Below, piece after piece: positions 8,243 through 16,559 of a stretch of 64,000 bases of DNA (position 1 is its first letter; each line of letters opens with the position of its first letter). The stretch comes from Antarctobacter albus (GTDB taxonomy: Bacteria; Pseudomonadota; Alphaproteobacteria; Rhodobacterales; Rhodobacteraceae), in the NCBI RefSeq assembly GCF_900101505.1, contig NZ_FMZI01000014.1, positions 45,631 through 109,630 on the forward strand, in the 5' to 3' direction. The notes below the pieces were generated by a model, which made no database searches, had not been told where the DNA came from, and worked only from the letters and a program-made list of their open reading frames with translations. The translations under genes and the position numbers were made by a program.

Positions 8243-8263
8243 GTCCCGGGTCAGGCCCGGGAC
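8243..8263. repeat. dispersed palindromic repeat, copy 1
   Basis: GTCCCGGG-TCAGG-CCCGGGAC is a perfect 8-bp stem with a 5-nt loop, just downstream of trpS on its coding strand. A second copy with one changed base and the same flank (gaggt) lies at 63359-63379. It may act as a transcript-end hairpin, but it has no T-run. Confidence 0.65.
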
Positions 8264-8284
8264 AGGCGGTTTCGAAATCGGCCC

Positions 8285-9313
8285 TTAGCGGACCATGCCC
8301 ACGATCTCGTAGGTCTTCTCCATGATCGGCGCGGCGATCTCGCGGGCGCGTTCGGAGCCGTTCCGCAGGATCGTGTCGATCTGTGCGGGGTCGGCGGTCA
8401 GGCGCTTCATCTCGGAGGAGATCGGTTCCAGCTTGGCCACCGCCAGGTCCGCCAGCGCGGGCTTGAAGGTGCCGAACTGCTGGCCGCCATGTTCCGCGAT
8501 CACCTGCTCGACCGAGAGATCGGCGATTGCCGCGTAGATGTTGACCAGGTTGCGCGCCTCGGGACGCTCTGCCAGCCCCTCGACGCTTTCAGGCAGCGGC
8601 TCGGGGTCGGTCCGGGCCTTGCGGATCTTCTGCGCGATGGCATCGGCATCGTCGGTCAGGTTGATGCGGCTCATGTCCGAAGGATCGGACTTGGACATCT
8701 TCTTGGTGCCGTCGCGCAGGCTCATGACCCGGGTGGCGGTGCCTTCGATCACCGGCTCGGTGATCGGGAAGAAATCGACGCCGAAATCATTGTTGAACTT
8801 GATGGCGATGTCGCGGGTCAGTTCCAGGTGCTGTTTCTGGTCCTCGCCCACCGGCACATGGGTGGCGTGGTAGACAAGGATGTCCGCCGCCATCAGCGCG
8901 GGATAGGCGAACAGGCCCAGGGAGGCGTTCTCCTGGTTCTTGCCGGCCTTGTCCTTCCACTGGGTCATGCGTTTCATCCAGCCCATGCGGGCGACGCAGT
9001 TGAAGATCCAGGCCAGTTCGGCGTGGGCCGCGACCTGGCTCTGGTTGAAGAGGATCGACTTTTCCGGATCGACGCCGGAGGCGATGAAGCCCGCGGTCAG
9101 CTCGCGTGTCTGGCGGCGCAGTGCCTCGGGGTCCTGCCAGACGGTGATCGCATGCATGTCGACCATGCAGAAGATGGACTGGATCCCCGCCGTCTGGCTG
9201 TCCGCAAAGCGTTTCAGTGCGCCCAGGTAGTTGCCCAGGTGCAGGTTGCCCGAAGGCTGGATGCCCGAAAAGACGCGCGGCGTGAAGGCGGCATTGGGCT
9301 GAGACTCGGACAT
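8285..9313 (-). CDS. trpS: tryptophan--tRNA ligase
   Basis: TrpS is the class I aminoacyl-tRNA synthetase that charges tRNA-Trp. The 342-residue protein has the HIGH-type motif [14 protein letters not shown] near the N-terminus, the Trp-pocket region [11 protein letters not shown], and the KMSKS loop [16 protein letters not shown] 9313 is preceded by AGGGGA and gives the normal length. It is divergent from the rhomboid-like gene. In this family trpS is often close to glnD and murJ, as here. Confidence 0.95.
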   Translation of the reverse strand: MSESQPNAAFTPRVFSGIQPSGNLHLGNYLGALKRFADSQTAGIQSIFCMVDMHAITVWQDPEALRRQTRELTAGFIASGVDPEKSILFNQSQVAAHAELAWIFNCVARMGWMKRMTQWKDKAGKNQENASLGLFAYPALMAADILVYHATHVPVGEDQKQHLELTRDIAIKFNNDFGVDFFPITEPVIEGTATRVMSLRDGTKKMSKSDPSDMSRINLTDDADAIAQKIRKARTDPEPLPESVEGLAERPEARNLVNIYAAIADLSVEQVIAEHGGQQFGTFKPALADLAVAKLEPISSEMKRLTADPAQIDTILRNGSERAREIAAPIMEKTYEIVGMVR

Positions 9314-9387
9314 TGATGTTCCCCTGTGGAAATTCCTGCGCGGCTGGCTTACCCATGCCGCCGGACACCGTCAAGAAAGAGGTCCCC

Positions 9388-10071
9388 ATGACGCACCCGC
9401 ATAACGAGGCCCCGGTCAACCCGCTGCCGCCGGTGGTGGCGGCGCTGTTCCTTGTGCTGGCGGGGATCGAACTGACCCTTTGGCTGGGCGGACAGGGCAT
9501 CGTCGGCGGCCCCGGTGCAGTCGGCTGGCGGACCTCGGCGATCGAGACCTATGCTTTTTCGGGGCGGGCTTTCGACTGGATGCTGGAGACGGGACAATAC
9601 CCGCCCGAGCACCTGTTGCGGCTGGTGGCCTACCTGTTCCTGCATCCCAGTTTCAGCCACGGGCTGTTCAGCATGGTGATCCTGCTGGCGATGGGCAAGA
9701 TCGTGGCGGAATCCGTCGGCTCTCTGGTCTTCGTCGCGGTGTTCTTTGTGTCCGGGATCGTCGGGGCGGTGGGCTTTGGCCTGTTCAGCGACGATCCCTG
9801 GCTGGTGGGCGCCTTTCCCGGTGTCTACGGGCTGATCGGCGGGTTCACCTTCCTGCTCTGGGTGCGGCTGGGGAAAGAGGGCGCGCCGCAGGTGCGGGCC
9901 TTTGCCCTGATCGGGATGCTGCTGGCGGTGCAACTGGTCTTTGGCATGTTGTTCGGGGGCGGCAGCGACTGGATTGCCGACGTGGTGGGCTTTGCCACCG
10001 GGTTCGCTCTGACCGTCGTGCTGGCACCCGGCGGCGTGGCGCGGGTGCTGGAGCGTATCCGGCGCCGCTAG
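9388..10071 (+). CDS. rhomboid-fold membrane protein lacking catalytic residues (pseudo-rhomboid)
   Basis: A 227-residue protein with about six membrane helices and the rhomboid layout. HPSFSHGLFSMVILLAMG matches the HxxxxHxxxN helix of GlpG, but the oxyanion Asn is Ser. GAFPGVYGLIGGF occupies the place of GxSGxxYxLxG, with Phe where the catalytic Ser should be. ADVVGFATGF replaces AHxxGxxxG, with Asp for the catalytic His. Proteolysis is therefore unlikely. Inactive rhomboids elsewhere act as membrane chaperones or traffic factors. ATG 9388 has AAAGAGG upstream; the open frame extends further but has no better start. Confidence 0.8.
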   Translation: MTHPHNEAPVNPLPPVVAALFLVLAGIELTLWLGGQGIVGGPGAVGWRTSAIETYAFSGRAFDWMLETGQYPPEHLLRLVAYLFLHPSFSHGLFSMVILLAMGKIVAESVGSLVFVAVFFVSGIVGAVGFGLFSDDPWLVGAFPGVYGLIGGFTFLLWVRLGKEGAPQVRAFALIGMLLAVQLVFGMLFGGGSDWIADVVGFATGFALTVVLAPGGVARVLERIRRR

Positions 10072-10078
10072 GCGTGGT

Positions 10079-11362
10079 TCAGAACAGGTCGTCGGGCAGC
10101 AGGCTGCGACCGGGGGTGCCTGTGGAGACGCGCAGGGCCGGGCCACGTGCGGCCCAGGTGGCGGCGCGGTCCGGGTCCCCGGACAGGCCGGCGCCCAGGT
10201 GGGCCAGCAGGGACCTTGTCAGGCTCTCGTCGCGGACCAGGGCCGCCGCCTCGCTGTTCCAGCGGCAGGCGCGGCGGGTCAGCGTCTGTGAGCCGATGAC
10301 GGTGGCGCCGTCCACCAGGCACAGCACGCCCTCGGCCTGCGGATCGGCAACCAGCGCGAGGCGGTCGCCATAGGCATGTCGCAGGCGGGTCAGCGCGGCG
10401 CCCTGAAGGGCGGCGGCGCGGACATCGTCCCATGTGCCCTGCGTCTCGGGGGGCAGCAGCAGGATCAAGTGCAGTTCCGGGGGCCGCGCGGCCTGTTCCA
10501 GCGCCTGTGTCAGGCCGTCGTGGCAAAGAGCGCCGGTGCGGATCAGGATGCGCCGCTGGGCATGGCTGAACAGACGGATCAGGGCCGGTTCGGCGTCGTT
10601 GGCAAGCGTGCGGGGGGCAAACCCGCGCGCGGGGCGCGACAGGGTCCGCAGCAGGCGCAGGTCATCGCGGCTTTGCGGGCGGGAGGGGCTGTCCAGCGCG
10701 CTGGCCGGGGCGGCGAGGCTGGCGCCGGTCTTGAGCGCATCGGCCCAGCAATCGGCGAAATGGCCCCGCAGGGCGCCGCAGAAATCATCGTCCGCGATCT
10801 GCAGGCCTATGACAGAGGCGGCATCTGTCCCGAGCTCCGGCCCGCCGATCACGGCATTGGCGCCATCGGCCAAGGCAAACCCCTGATGGATACCGGCGGG
10901 GCGGGGGTTGGCCCCGTCCTGGACAAGGGCGCGCTGGACCGGGGTCAGGCGCGCAGGGTCCTCGGCCCGGAGTGCGGTCAGTGCGGGGCCAAGGCGGCGG
11001 CGCAACAGGGCACCGCGCAGGCCGTGCGCCACATGTCCATGCGGGGCACAAACCAGTTGCGCGCTGCCCTGCAGGACATCGGCAAGGCCCGAGACCCGGC
11101 GCCAGGCGGCGCGGTGGGCCTGCACGGCCAGCAGGGGATCGGGATCGGGTACAAGGATGCGCAGCGACAGACCGCGCCGGGACAAGAGCGCCAGCAGGTC
11201 GCCCCAGGTCTCGAGCCCGCGTTCGCGCAACTCCGGCAGGACCAGCGGCCTGTCGGGTGCAAGGCGCGGCAGGCAGAGCAGCAGCTCTGACCGGGTGCTG
11301 GCGGCAAGGGTTTCGAGCGCGGCGGCCGTCTCGTCGGCAGAGAGCAGCGCGCGCACTGTCAT
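10079..11362 (-). CDS. phospholipase D-like protein with degenerate HKD motifs
   Basis: A 427-residue protein with two PLD-like halves. The first half has AGIHQGFALADGANAVIGG: the HxKx4D motif keeps its His and Asp but has Gly for Lys. The second half has EGVLCLVDGATVIGSQTLT, keeping Asp and GS but lacking both His and Lys. Catalysis by the usual phosphohistidine route looks impaired. No signal peptide is seen. Its ATG overlaps the murJ stop (ATGA), so the two are translationally coupled, linking it by context to the cell-envelope lipid cycle. It might bind phospholipid or isoprenoid headgroups; that is inference. Confidence 0.6.
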   Translation of the reverse strand: MTVRALLSADETAAALETLAASTRSELLLCLPRLAPDRPLVLPELRERGLETWGDLLALLSRRGLSLRILVPDPDPLLAVQAHRAAWRRVSGLADVLQGSAQLVCAPHGHVAHGLRGALLRRRLGPALTALRAEDPARLTPVQRALVQDGANPRPAGIHQGFALADGANAVIGGPELGTDAASVIGLQIADDDFCGALRGHFADCWADALKTGASLAAPASALDSPSRPQSRDDLRLLRTLSRPARGFAPRTLANDAEPALIRLFSHAQRRILIRTGALCHDGLTQALEQAARPPELHLILLLPPETQGTWDDVRAAALQGAALTRLRHAYGDRLALVADPQAEGVLCLVDGATVIGSQTLTRRACRWNSEAAALVRDESLTRSLLAHLGAGLSGDPDRAATWAARGPALRVSTGTPGRSLLPDDLF

Positions 11363-12906
11363 GCGCGGGACCGTTTGAACATCGCCTTGATCTCGGCCAG
11401 GCGGAAGGCGCCAAGGGCCTGCCCGGCGACGCCGTAGGTGAGGATGCCCATGCCGATCAGCCCGGCAAGCACGGCCAGCCGCAGGTAGGGCAGGGCCAGC
11501 CAGGGGGTCAGGACGATGTTCAGCCCCCAGAGCACCGCGCCCATGACCAGCGAGGCCGCCACGATGCGCCAGAGCCTCTGGCGGAAACGGTCATCGAAAT
11601 GCGCCACCTCGCCCATCGCCTTGGCGCCACGCGCCAGTTGCCAGACCATGACCCAGCCCGCCAGCGTGGTGGCGATGGCGGGGGCAAGCCAGCCGATCAC
11701 CGGCGCCAGCCCGATGGCCACGGCTGCGTTGATCACCATAGCCCAGACCGCGAAACGGAACGGGCTGCGCGTGTCCTCGCGCGCGAAGTAGAGCGGTTGC
11801 AGCACCTTCTGCAGCACGAAGGCGGGCAGGCCGAGGCCGTAGATCGCCACCGCCACGGCGATGGCGGCGCTGTCATTGGCCGTGGTGGCGCCACGTTCGA
11901 AGAGGACCGAAACCATCGGCAGCGGTATCGCCACCAGCGCCACGGCGGCGGGCACGGTCAGCGCAAGGCTCAGTTCGCCCGCGCGGGAAAAGGCGTTGCG
12001 CGCGCCGCTGTCGTCCTGCGCTTTCAGGCGGCGCGACAGGTCGGGCAGCAACACGATGCCCACGGCGATGCCCACCACGCCCAGCGGCAACTGGTACAGC
12101 CGGTCGGCGGCATAGAGCCAGCCCACCGCCTTGTCGAAATGGCTGGCGACCTGCTGGCCCACCAGCAGGTTGATCTGCATCACCCCGCCTGCCAGCGCGG
12201 CAGGCACCGCGATCACCACGAGCCGCTTCATGTCCGGTGTCAGGCGCGGGCGCCCGGGACGGATGCGCACGCCCGCGCGGTCGGCGGCCACCCAGACCAG
12301 CGCCAGCTGCGCCACACCCGCCACGGGCACCGCCCAGATCAGGTATTGCACCACGTCCCCGCCAAGCGCCGCCCCCATCCCCATCGCCAGGCAGACAAGG
12401 ATGTTCAGCAGCACGGGCGCGGCGGCGGCAGCGGCGAAATGGCCGGTCGCATTCAGCGCGCCGGAGAACAGTGCCGCCAGCGAGATCAGCAGGATATAGG
12501 GAAAGACCACCCGCCCGAAGCCCACGGTCAGGTCAAAGCGCGCATCCCCGGCAAAGCCGCCCGCGGTGGCCCAGACCAGCGCCGGCATGAAGATCATCGC
12601 CAGCGCGGTCAGCGCCAGCAGCACCGTGGCCAGCCCGTTGAGCGCGTCGCGGGCGAAGATCAGCGGGTCTTCCTCGCCTTCGTATTTCTTGGAAAACAGC
12701 GGCACGAAGGCGGCGTTGAAGGCACCCTCGGCAAAGAAGCGGCGAAAGAGGTTGGGCAGGCGAAAGGCCGCGACAAAGGCATCCATCACCGGGCCGGGGC
12801 CGATCAGGGCGAGGATCATGACCTCGCGGACGACACCCAGAACCCGGCTCATCAGAGTCCAGAAGCCGACGGTCATGACACCGGCGACAAGGCGGATGGG
12901 TTTCAT
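11359..12906 (-). CDS. murJ: lipid II flippase MurJ
   Basis: MurJ moves lipid II, the peptidoglycan precursor, across the inner membrane. The 515-residue protein is almost all membrane helices (about 14). It starts MKPIRLVAGVMTVGFWTLMSRVLG and contains AFRLPNLFRRFFAEGAFNAAFVP, the most conserved MurJ/MviN stretch, with the central-cavity Arg. ATG 12906 gives the usual N-terminus; the upstream open frame is non-coding in character. It is followed by the overlapping PLD-like gene and preceded by a 33-residue frame with a strong ribosome site. Confidence 0.93.
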   Translation of the reverse strand: MKPIRLVAGVMTVGFWTLMSRVLGVVREVMILALIGPGPVMDAFVAAFRLPNLFRRFFAEGAFNAAFVPLFSKKYEGEEDPLIFARDALNGLATVLLALTALAMIFMPALVWATAGGFAGDARFDLTVGFGRVVFPYILLISLAALFSGALNATGHFAAAAAAPVLLNILVCLAMGMGAALGGDVVQYLIWAVPVAGVAQLALVWVAADRAGVRIRPGRPRLTPDMKRLVVIAVPAALAGGVMQINLLVGQQVASHFDKAVGWLYAADRLYQLPLGVVGIAVGIVLLPDLSRRLKAQDDSGARNAFSRAGELSLALTVPAAVALVAIPLPMVSVLFERGATTANDSAAIAVAVAIYGLGLPAFVLQKVLQPLYFAREDTRSPFRFAVWAMVINAAVAIGLAPVIGWLAPAIATTLAGWVMVWQLARGAKAMGEVAHFDDRFRQRLWRIVAASLVMGAVLWGLNIVLTPWLALPYLRLAVLAGLIGMGILTYGVAGQALGAFRLAEIKAMFKRSRA

Positions 12907-12974
12907 GGGCGTGCTCGCTTGCTGCTCTGGTCCCTCGCTTAGCCGAAAGGGCCGAAGGGCGGAAGGGGCGTGGA

Positions 12975-13076
12975 TCAGAGCAGCGTCCGCATCAGCGCGA
13001 TGGCTATTGCGGCGCCGACGGTCGGGCGGCCGCTGTGATAGCCCTGTGCCGCTTTGTCGTGCGGACCCCCTGTCAT
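12975..13076 (-). CDS. possible 33-residue small protein upstream of murJ
   Basis: ATG 13076 follows an excellent AAGGAGGC site at a good distance. The peptide begins MTGGPHDKAAQGYHSG and ends in a short hydrophobic stretch, VGAAIAIALMRTLL. A basic or amphipathic tail helix of this size could touch the membrane. It stands 68 bp before murJ on the same strand. No family is recognised; the ribosome site is the main evidence. The surrounding 13077-13284 stretch shows no other gene. Confidence 0.45.
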   Translation of the reverse strand: MTGGPHDKAAQGYHSGRPTVGAAIAIALMRTLL

Positions 13077-13287
13077 GCAAAGCCTCCTTTTCAATTCACC
13101 TTGGTCAATGGGGCCACAGCCCAATTGATGCGGCATCGCAAGTCAACCCCGGACCCTTTCGAGACATCGGGTCCGGTCATCGGTGAAAAAAGCCAAGGGG
13201 AAGCGGGTTGATTTATCGGGTAGAGTTCCGGCAGGATTAATCAACCGGAGTGATGATCCGGTGCTGCCCAATATCTCGTGACGGGTG

Positions 13288-13767
13288 ATGTCGCTGGTTG
13301 CCCCTGAAGTCACCCCAAAAGGTCGTGTTCGCGTGCCAGTCACTTTCGAGGTCCTGCCCGGGTTCAACCTGGTACTCGTGCATTTCCGCGGAGAGGTCGG
13401 GACCGAAGAGCATATCGAGTCCTTTCTCGAATATGCGGCGCATCCGCTTTACGACCGGCATCAGCACGCTCTGGTGGACATGGCAGACTGTACGCTGCAC
13501 GACGCCTATTTCGCGGATATGCAGCGGCTGGCCTACCGGCTGAAGGGCTATTACGCGGAGCGCGATCATGCCTCGCGCACCTCGGTATATGCGCCGGGCG
13601 ACGTGGTCTATGGCATGTCGCGGATGTACCAGTCGATCACCGACGGCCTCAGCCCCTGGGAAACCGGGGTCTTTCGCACTCGGGACGAGGCGATGGCATT
13701 CGTGGACGTCGCCCCCGAAAGCCCGCAGGGCGCAAGCCTGCGGGCGATCTGGAACGCGGGCCGTTAG
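13288..13767 (+). CDS. STAS/SEC14-type protein
   Basis: A 159-residue soluble protein with the STAS/SEC14-like rhythm: strand NLVLVHFRGEVGTEEHIESF, then ALVDMADCTLHDAYFADMQR, then SVYAPGDVVYGMSRMYQSIT and FRTRDEAMAFVDV. The last two pieces (P.D..YG..RM... and FR..DEA..F) are common in small alphaproteobacterial proteins of this group, whose job is mostly unknown. Start is ATG 13288; GTG 13285 directly before it is an alternative. Its TAG stop overlaps the TAA stop of glnD on the other strand. Confidence 0.55.
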   Translation: MSLVAPEVTPKGRVRVPVTFEVLPGFNLVLVHFRGEVGTEEHIESFLEYAAHPLYDRHQHALVDMADCTLHDAYFADMQRLAYRLKGYYAERDHASRTSVYAPGDVVYGMSRMYQSITDGLSPWETGVFRTRDEAMAFVDVAPESPQGASLRAIWNAGR

Positions 13768-16559
13768 CCGCGCGCGCGCTCGGCGCCTTCCTCGATGGCC
13801 GAGCGCAGCTTTTTCTCGATCTGGTCGCGCTTGACCTTCGAGTGCAGTTTCAGCCCGAACATGTCCTTGACGTAGAAGGTGTCGACCACCTGTTCGCCAT
13901 AGGTCGCGATCACGGCGGAGGCGACATAGATGTTCAGCCCCGCCAGCGTGCGGGCCAGGTCGAACAGCAGGCCCGGGCGGTCTCTGGTGTCGACCTCGAT
14001 GATGGTGAAGATCTCGGACCCGTCGTTGTCGAAGGTGATGTGGGTCGGAACCTTGAAGGCCTTCTCGCGCTTCTTGAGCTTGTCCTTGGGCTTCATCGCC
14101 TCGCGGGCGACGACCTCTCCCATCAGGGTCTTGCGGATGGTGTCACGCAGGCGCGGGATGCGGGTGTCCTCGTAGGGCGACCCCTCGGCATCCTGGATCC
14201 AGAAGGCGGCGGTGGCGTAGCCGTCCTTGGTGGTGAAGGTGCGCGCATCCACGACATTGGCCCCGGAGAGCGCCAGTGCGCCGGTCAGGCGAGAGAAGAT
14301 GCCGGGGTGATCCTGCAGCGCGAAACAGGCGCGGGTGGCGTCGCGGTCCTCGTCGGGGTGGATGTCGATGGCGATCTCGTTGTCCTTGAGGTCGCGCAGC
14401 AGCCGGGCAAAGACCACATGGGCGGTGACATGCAGACCCTGCCAGTAGGGGTCGTAGTGGCGGCTGGTTTCCGCAGCCAGCGCCAGCGTGTCCCAGTCCG
14501 ACAGCGCCTCGCGCAGGTTCTCGCGCGCCTCGGTGCCGCGGTTCTCGCGGTTGAGCGCCTCCATCCCGCCTTCGAGCGCGCGGCGTGTCTGGCGATACAG
14601 CGCGCGGATCAGCGCGGCCTTCCAGTTGTTCCAGGTGTCCGGGCCGACGCCGCGGATGTCGCAGACCGTCAGCACGCAGAGCAGGTCCAGCCGCTCGCGC
14701 GTTTGCACCGCCTTGGCAAAGCCGCGCACGGTGCGCGGGTCGGCGATGTCGCGTTTCTGGGCCATGTCCGACATCAGCAGGTGATAGCGGACCAGCCATT
14801 CGACGGTAGCGCTTTCGGATTTCGACAGGCCCAGGCGCGGCGCGACGGTGCGCGCGATGCGGGCGCCCAGGATCGAGTGATCCTCGTTCCGTCCCTTGCC
14901 GATGTCATGCAGCAAGAGCGCGACGTAAAGCACGCGGCGATTGATGCCTTCCTTGAGGATGGTCGAGGCGACGGGCAGTTCCTCGGTCAGGTTGCCGTGC
15001 TCGATCTCGGACAGGTTCCAGATGCACTGGATGATGTGTTCGTCCACCGTGTAGTGGTGGTACATGTTGAACTGCATCATCGCCACGATGGGTGCGAATT
15101 CGGGGATGAAGGCAGACAGCACCCCCAGTTCGTTCATCCGGCGCAGGGCGCGTTCGGGATTGCCGTGTTTCAGCAGCAGGTCCAGGAACAGGGTCCGGGC
15201 CTCGTCATCCTCGCGGAAGGCATTGTCGATCAGGTGCAGGTTGGCCTTGACCAGCCGCATGGCGTCCGGGTGGATCAGCAGGCCGGTGCGCAGCCCTTCC
15301 TCGAAGACCCTGAGCAGGTTCAGCTTGTCGGACAGAAAGGCCGCGTCATCGGTGATGGCCAGCCGGTTGTGTACGACCTTGTACCCGTCCTTGACCTGGG
15401 GCGGACGGTGGAACAGGCGCTGGATCAGCGGCGCGCCCTTGGTGTGATCGGCCTCGAGCGAGGTCAGCAGGATGCGCGTCAGGTCACCCACCGAGGTGGC
15501 ATGGCGGAAATAGTCCTGCATGAACCATTCCACGGCGCGGCGTCCGCCGCGATCATTGTAGCCCAAGCGGCTGGCCACTTCGACCTGCATGTCGAAGCTC
15601 AGCAATTCGTTGGCGCGTCCGGCGGCCAGGTGCAGGTGACAGCGTACCGCCCAGAGAAAACGCTCTGCCTGGACGAAGGTTTCGTATTCCTCGGGCCGGA
15701 AGACGCCGGTGGTCACCAGTTGCGAGACATCGTCGGTGTGGTGGACGTATTTGATCATCCAGAACATCGACTGCAGGTCGCGCAGCCCGCCCTTGCCCTC
15801 CTTGACGTTGGGTTCGACCATGTAGCGCTGGCCCTGCTTGTCGTGGCGGGCGTCGCGTTCGGCCAGTTTCGCCTCGACGAATTCGCGGGCGGTGGCGTTG
15901 AACAGGTCGTTCCACAGGGTGCGGTCCAGGTCCTCGGCCAGGCCGGCGTCGCCGGTCAGGAACCGGCTTTCCAGCATGGCGGTCCGGATGGTGAAATCCT
16001 CGGCCCCCAGCCGCAGGCAGTCGCGCACGGTGCGCGAGCTGTGGCCGACCTTCAGCCGTAGGTCCCAGAGGATGTAGAGCATCGATTCAATGACGCTCTC
16101 GGCCCAGGGGGTGATCTTGTAGGGGGTCAGGAACAGCAGATCGACGTCCGAGAAGGGCGCCATTTCCCCGCGTCCGTAGCCGCCGACCGACAGCACCGAC
16201 AGGCGTTCGGATTCCGTCGGGTTGGGCAGGCGGTGAAGCACCTCGGTTGCGACCTCGAAGGCCAGATGCACGATGCAGTCGGTGATCCAGGTATAGGACC
16301 GCGTGGTGCGGCGCGAGCCGAAGGGTTCGGCGGCAAAGGCTTCTGCCACCTTGACGCGGCCCGCGTCGAAGGCCGCGCGCAATGTCTTGACCGTGTGCTT
16401 GCGCACGTCCGTTTCCGGCGCGCCCTTGGGCATCCCGGCGAAAAGCGTGCCGCGCACCGCCGGCAGATCAAAGATCTCGGCGGCGGGCGCGATCAGGTTG
16501 TCGGGAAGCGTCTCGGTCTCAGAGGCCGCCGCCTGGGAGGCTGCTGGGGGCAGGGTCAA
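13764..16559 (-). CDS. glnD: bifunctional [protein-PII] uridylyltransferase/uridylyl-removing enzyme
   Basis: GlnD senses glutamine and adds or removes UMP on PII proteins, setting nitrogen control. The 931-residue protein has the nucleotidyltransferase motif GGYGRGEMAPFSDVD (residues ~126-140), the HD hydrolase motif LLHDIGKGRNEDHS, and two C-terminal ACT domains (DHPGIFSRLTGALALSGANV and RDRPGLLFDLARTLAGLNIY). The only start that keeps the N-terminus is TTG 16559, which lies 41 bp inside the end of the LppC-like gene; no ATG precedes the catalytic core within reason. So the two genes overlap and are probably coupled. Confidence 0.93.
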   Translation of the reverse strand: MTLPPAASQAAASETETLPDNLIAPAAEIFDLPAVRGTLFAGMPKGAPETDVRKHTVKTLRAAFDAGRVKVAEAFAAEPFGSRRTTRSYTWITDCIVHLAFEVATEVLHRLPNPTESERLSVLSVGGYGRGEMAPFSDVDLLFLTPYKITPWAESVIESMLYILWDLRLKVGHSSRTVRDCLRLGAEDFTIRTAMLESRFLTGDAGLAEDLDRTLWNDLFNATAREFVEAKLAERDARHDKQGQRYMVEPNVKEGKGGLRDLQSMFWMIKYVHHTDDVSQLVTTGVFRPEEYETFVQAERFLWAVRCHLHLAAGRANELLSFDMQVEVASRLGYNDRGGRRAVEWFMQDYFRHATSVGDLTRILLTSLEADHTKGAPLIQRLFHRPPQVKDGYKVVHNRLAITDDAAFLSDKLNLLRVFEEGLRTGLLIHPDAMRLVKANLHLIDNAFREDDEARTLFLDLLLKHGNPERALRRMNELGVLSAFIPEFAPIVAMMQFNMYHHYTVDEHIIQCIWNLSEIEHGNLTEELPVASTILKEGINRRVLYVALLLHDIGKGRNEDHSILGARIARTVAPRLGLSKSESATVEWLVRYHLLMSDMAQKRDIADPRTVRGFAKAVQTRERLDLLCVLTVCDIRGVGPDTWNNWKAALIRALYRQTRRALEGGMEALNRENRGTEARENLREALSDWDTLALAAETSRHYDPYWQGLHVTAHVVFARLLRDLKDNEIAIDIHPDEDRDATRACFALQDHPGIFSRLTGALALSGANVVDARTFTTKDGYATAAFWIQDAEGSPYEDTRIPRLRDTIRKTLMGEVVAREAMKPKDKLKKREKAFKVPTHITFDNDGSEIFTIIEVDTRDRPGLLFDLARTLAGLNIYVASAVIATYGEQVVDTFYVKDMFGLKLHSKVKRDQIEKKLRSAIEEGAERARG

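Noticed and set aside
8243..8263. Palindromic repeat as a CRISPR repeat
   Set aside because: Only two copies, 55 kb apart, with no spacers or cas genes.
10972..12942. 656-codon open frame opposite murJ and the PLD-like gene
   Set aside because: His/Gln/Arg-rich low-complexity translation typical of antisense GC-rich frames; murJ on the other strand is unambiguous.
13842..16061. Very long open frame on the plus strand opposite glnD
   Set aside because: It is the antisense shadow of a clearly coding gene in GC-rich DNA, with no recognisable domains and no ribosome site.
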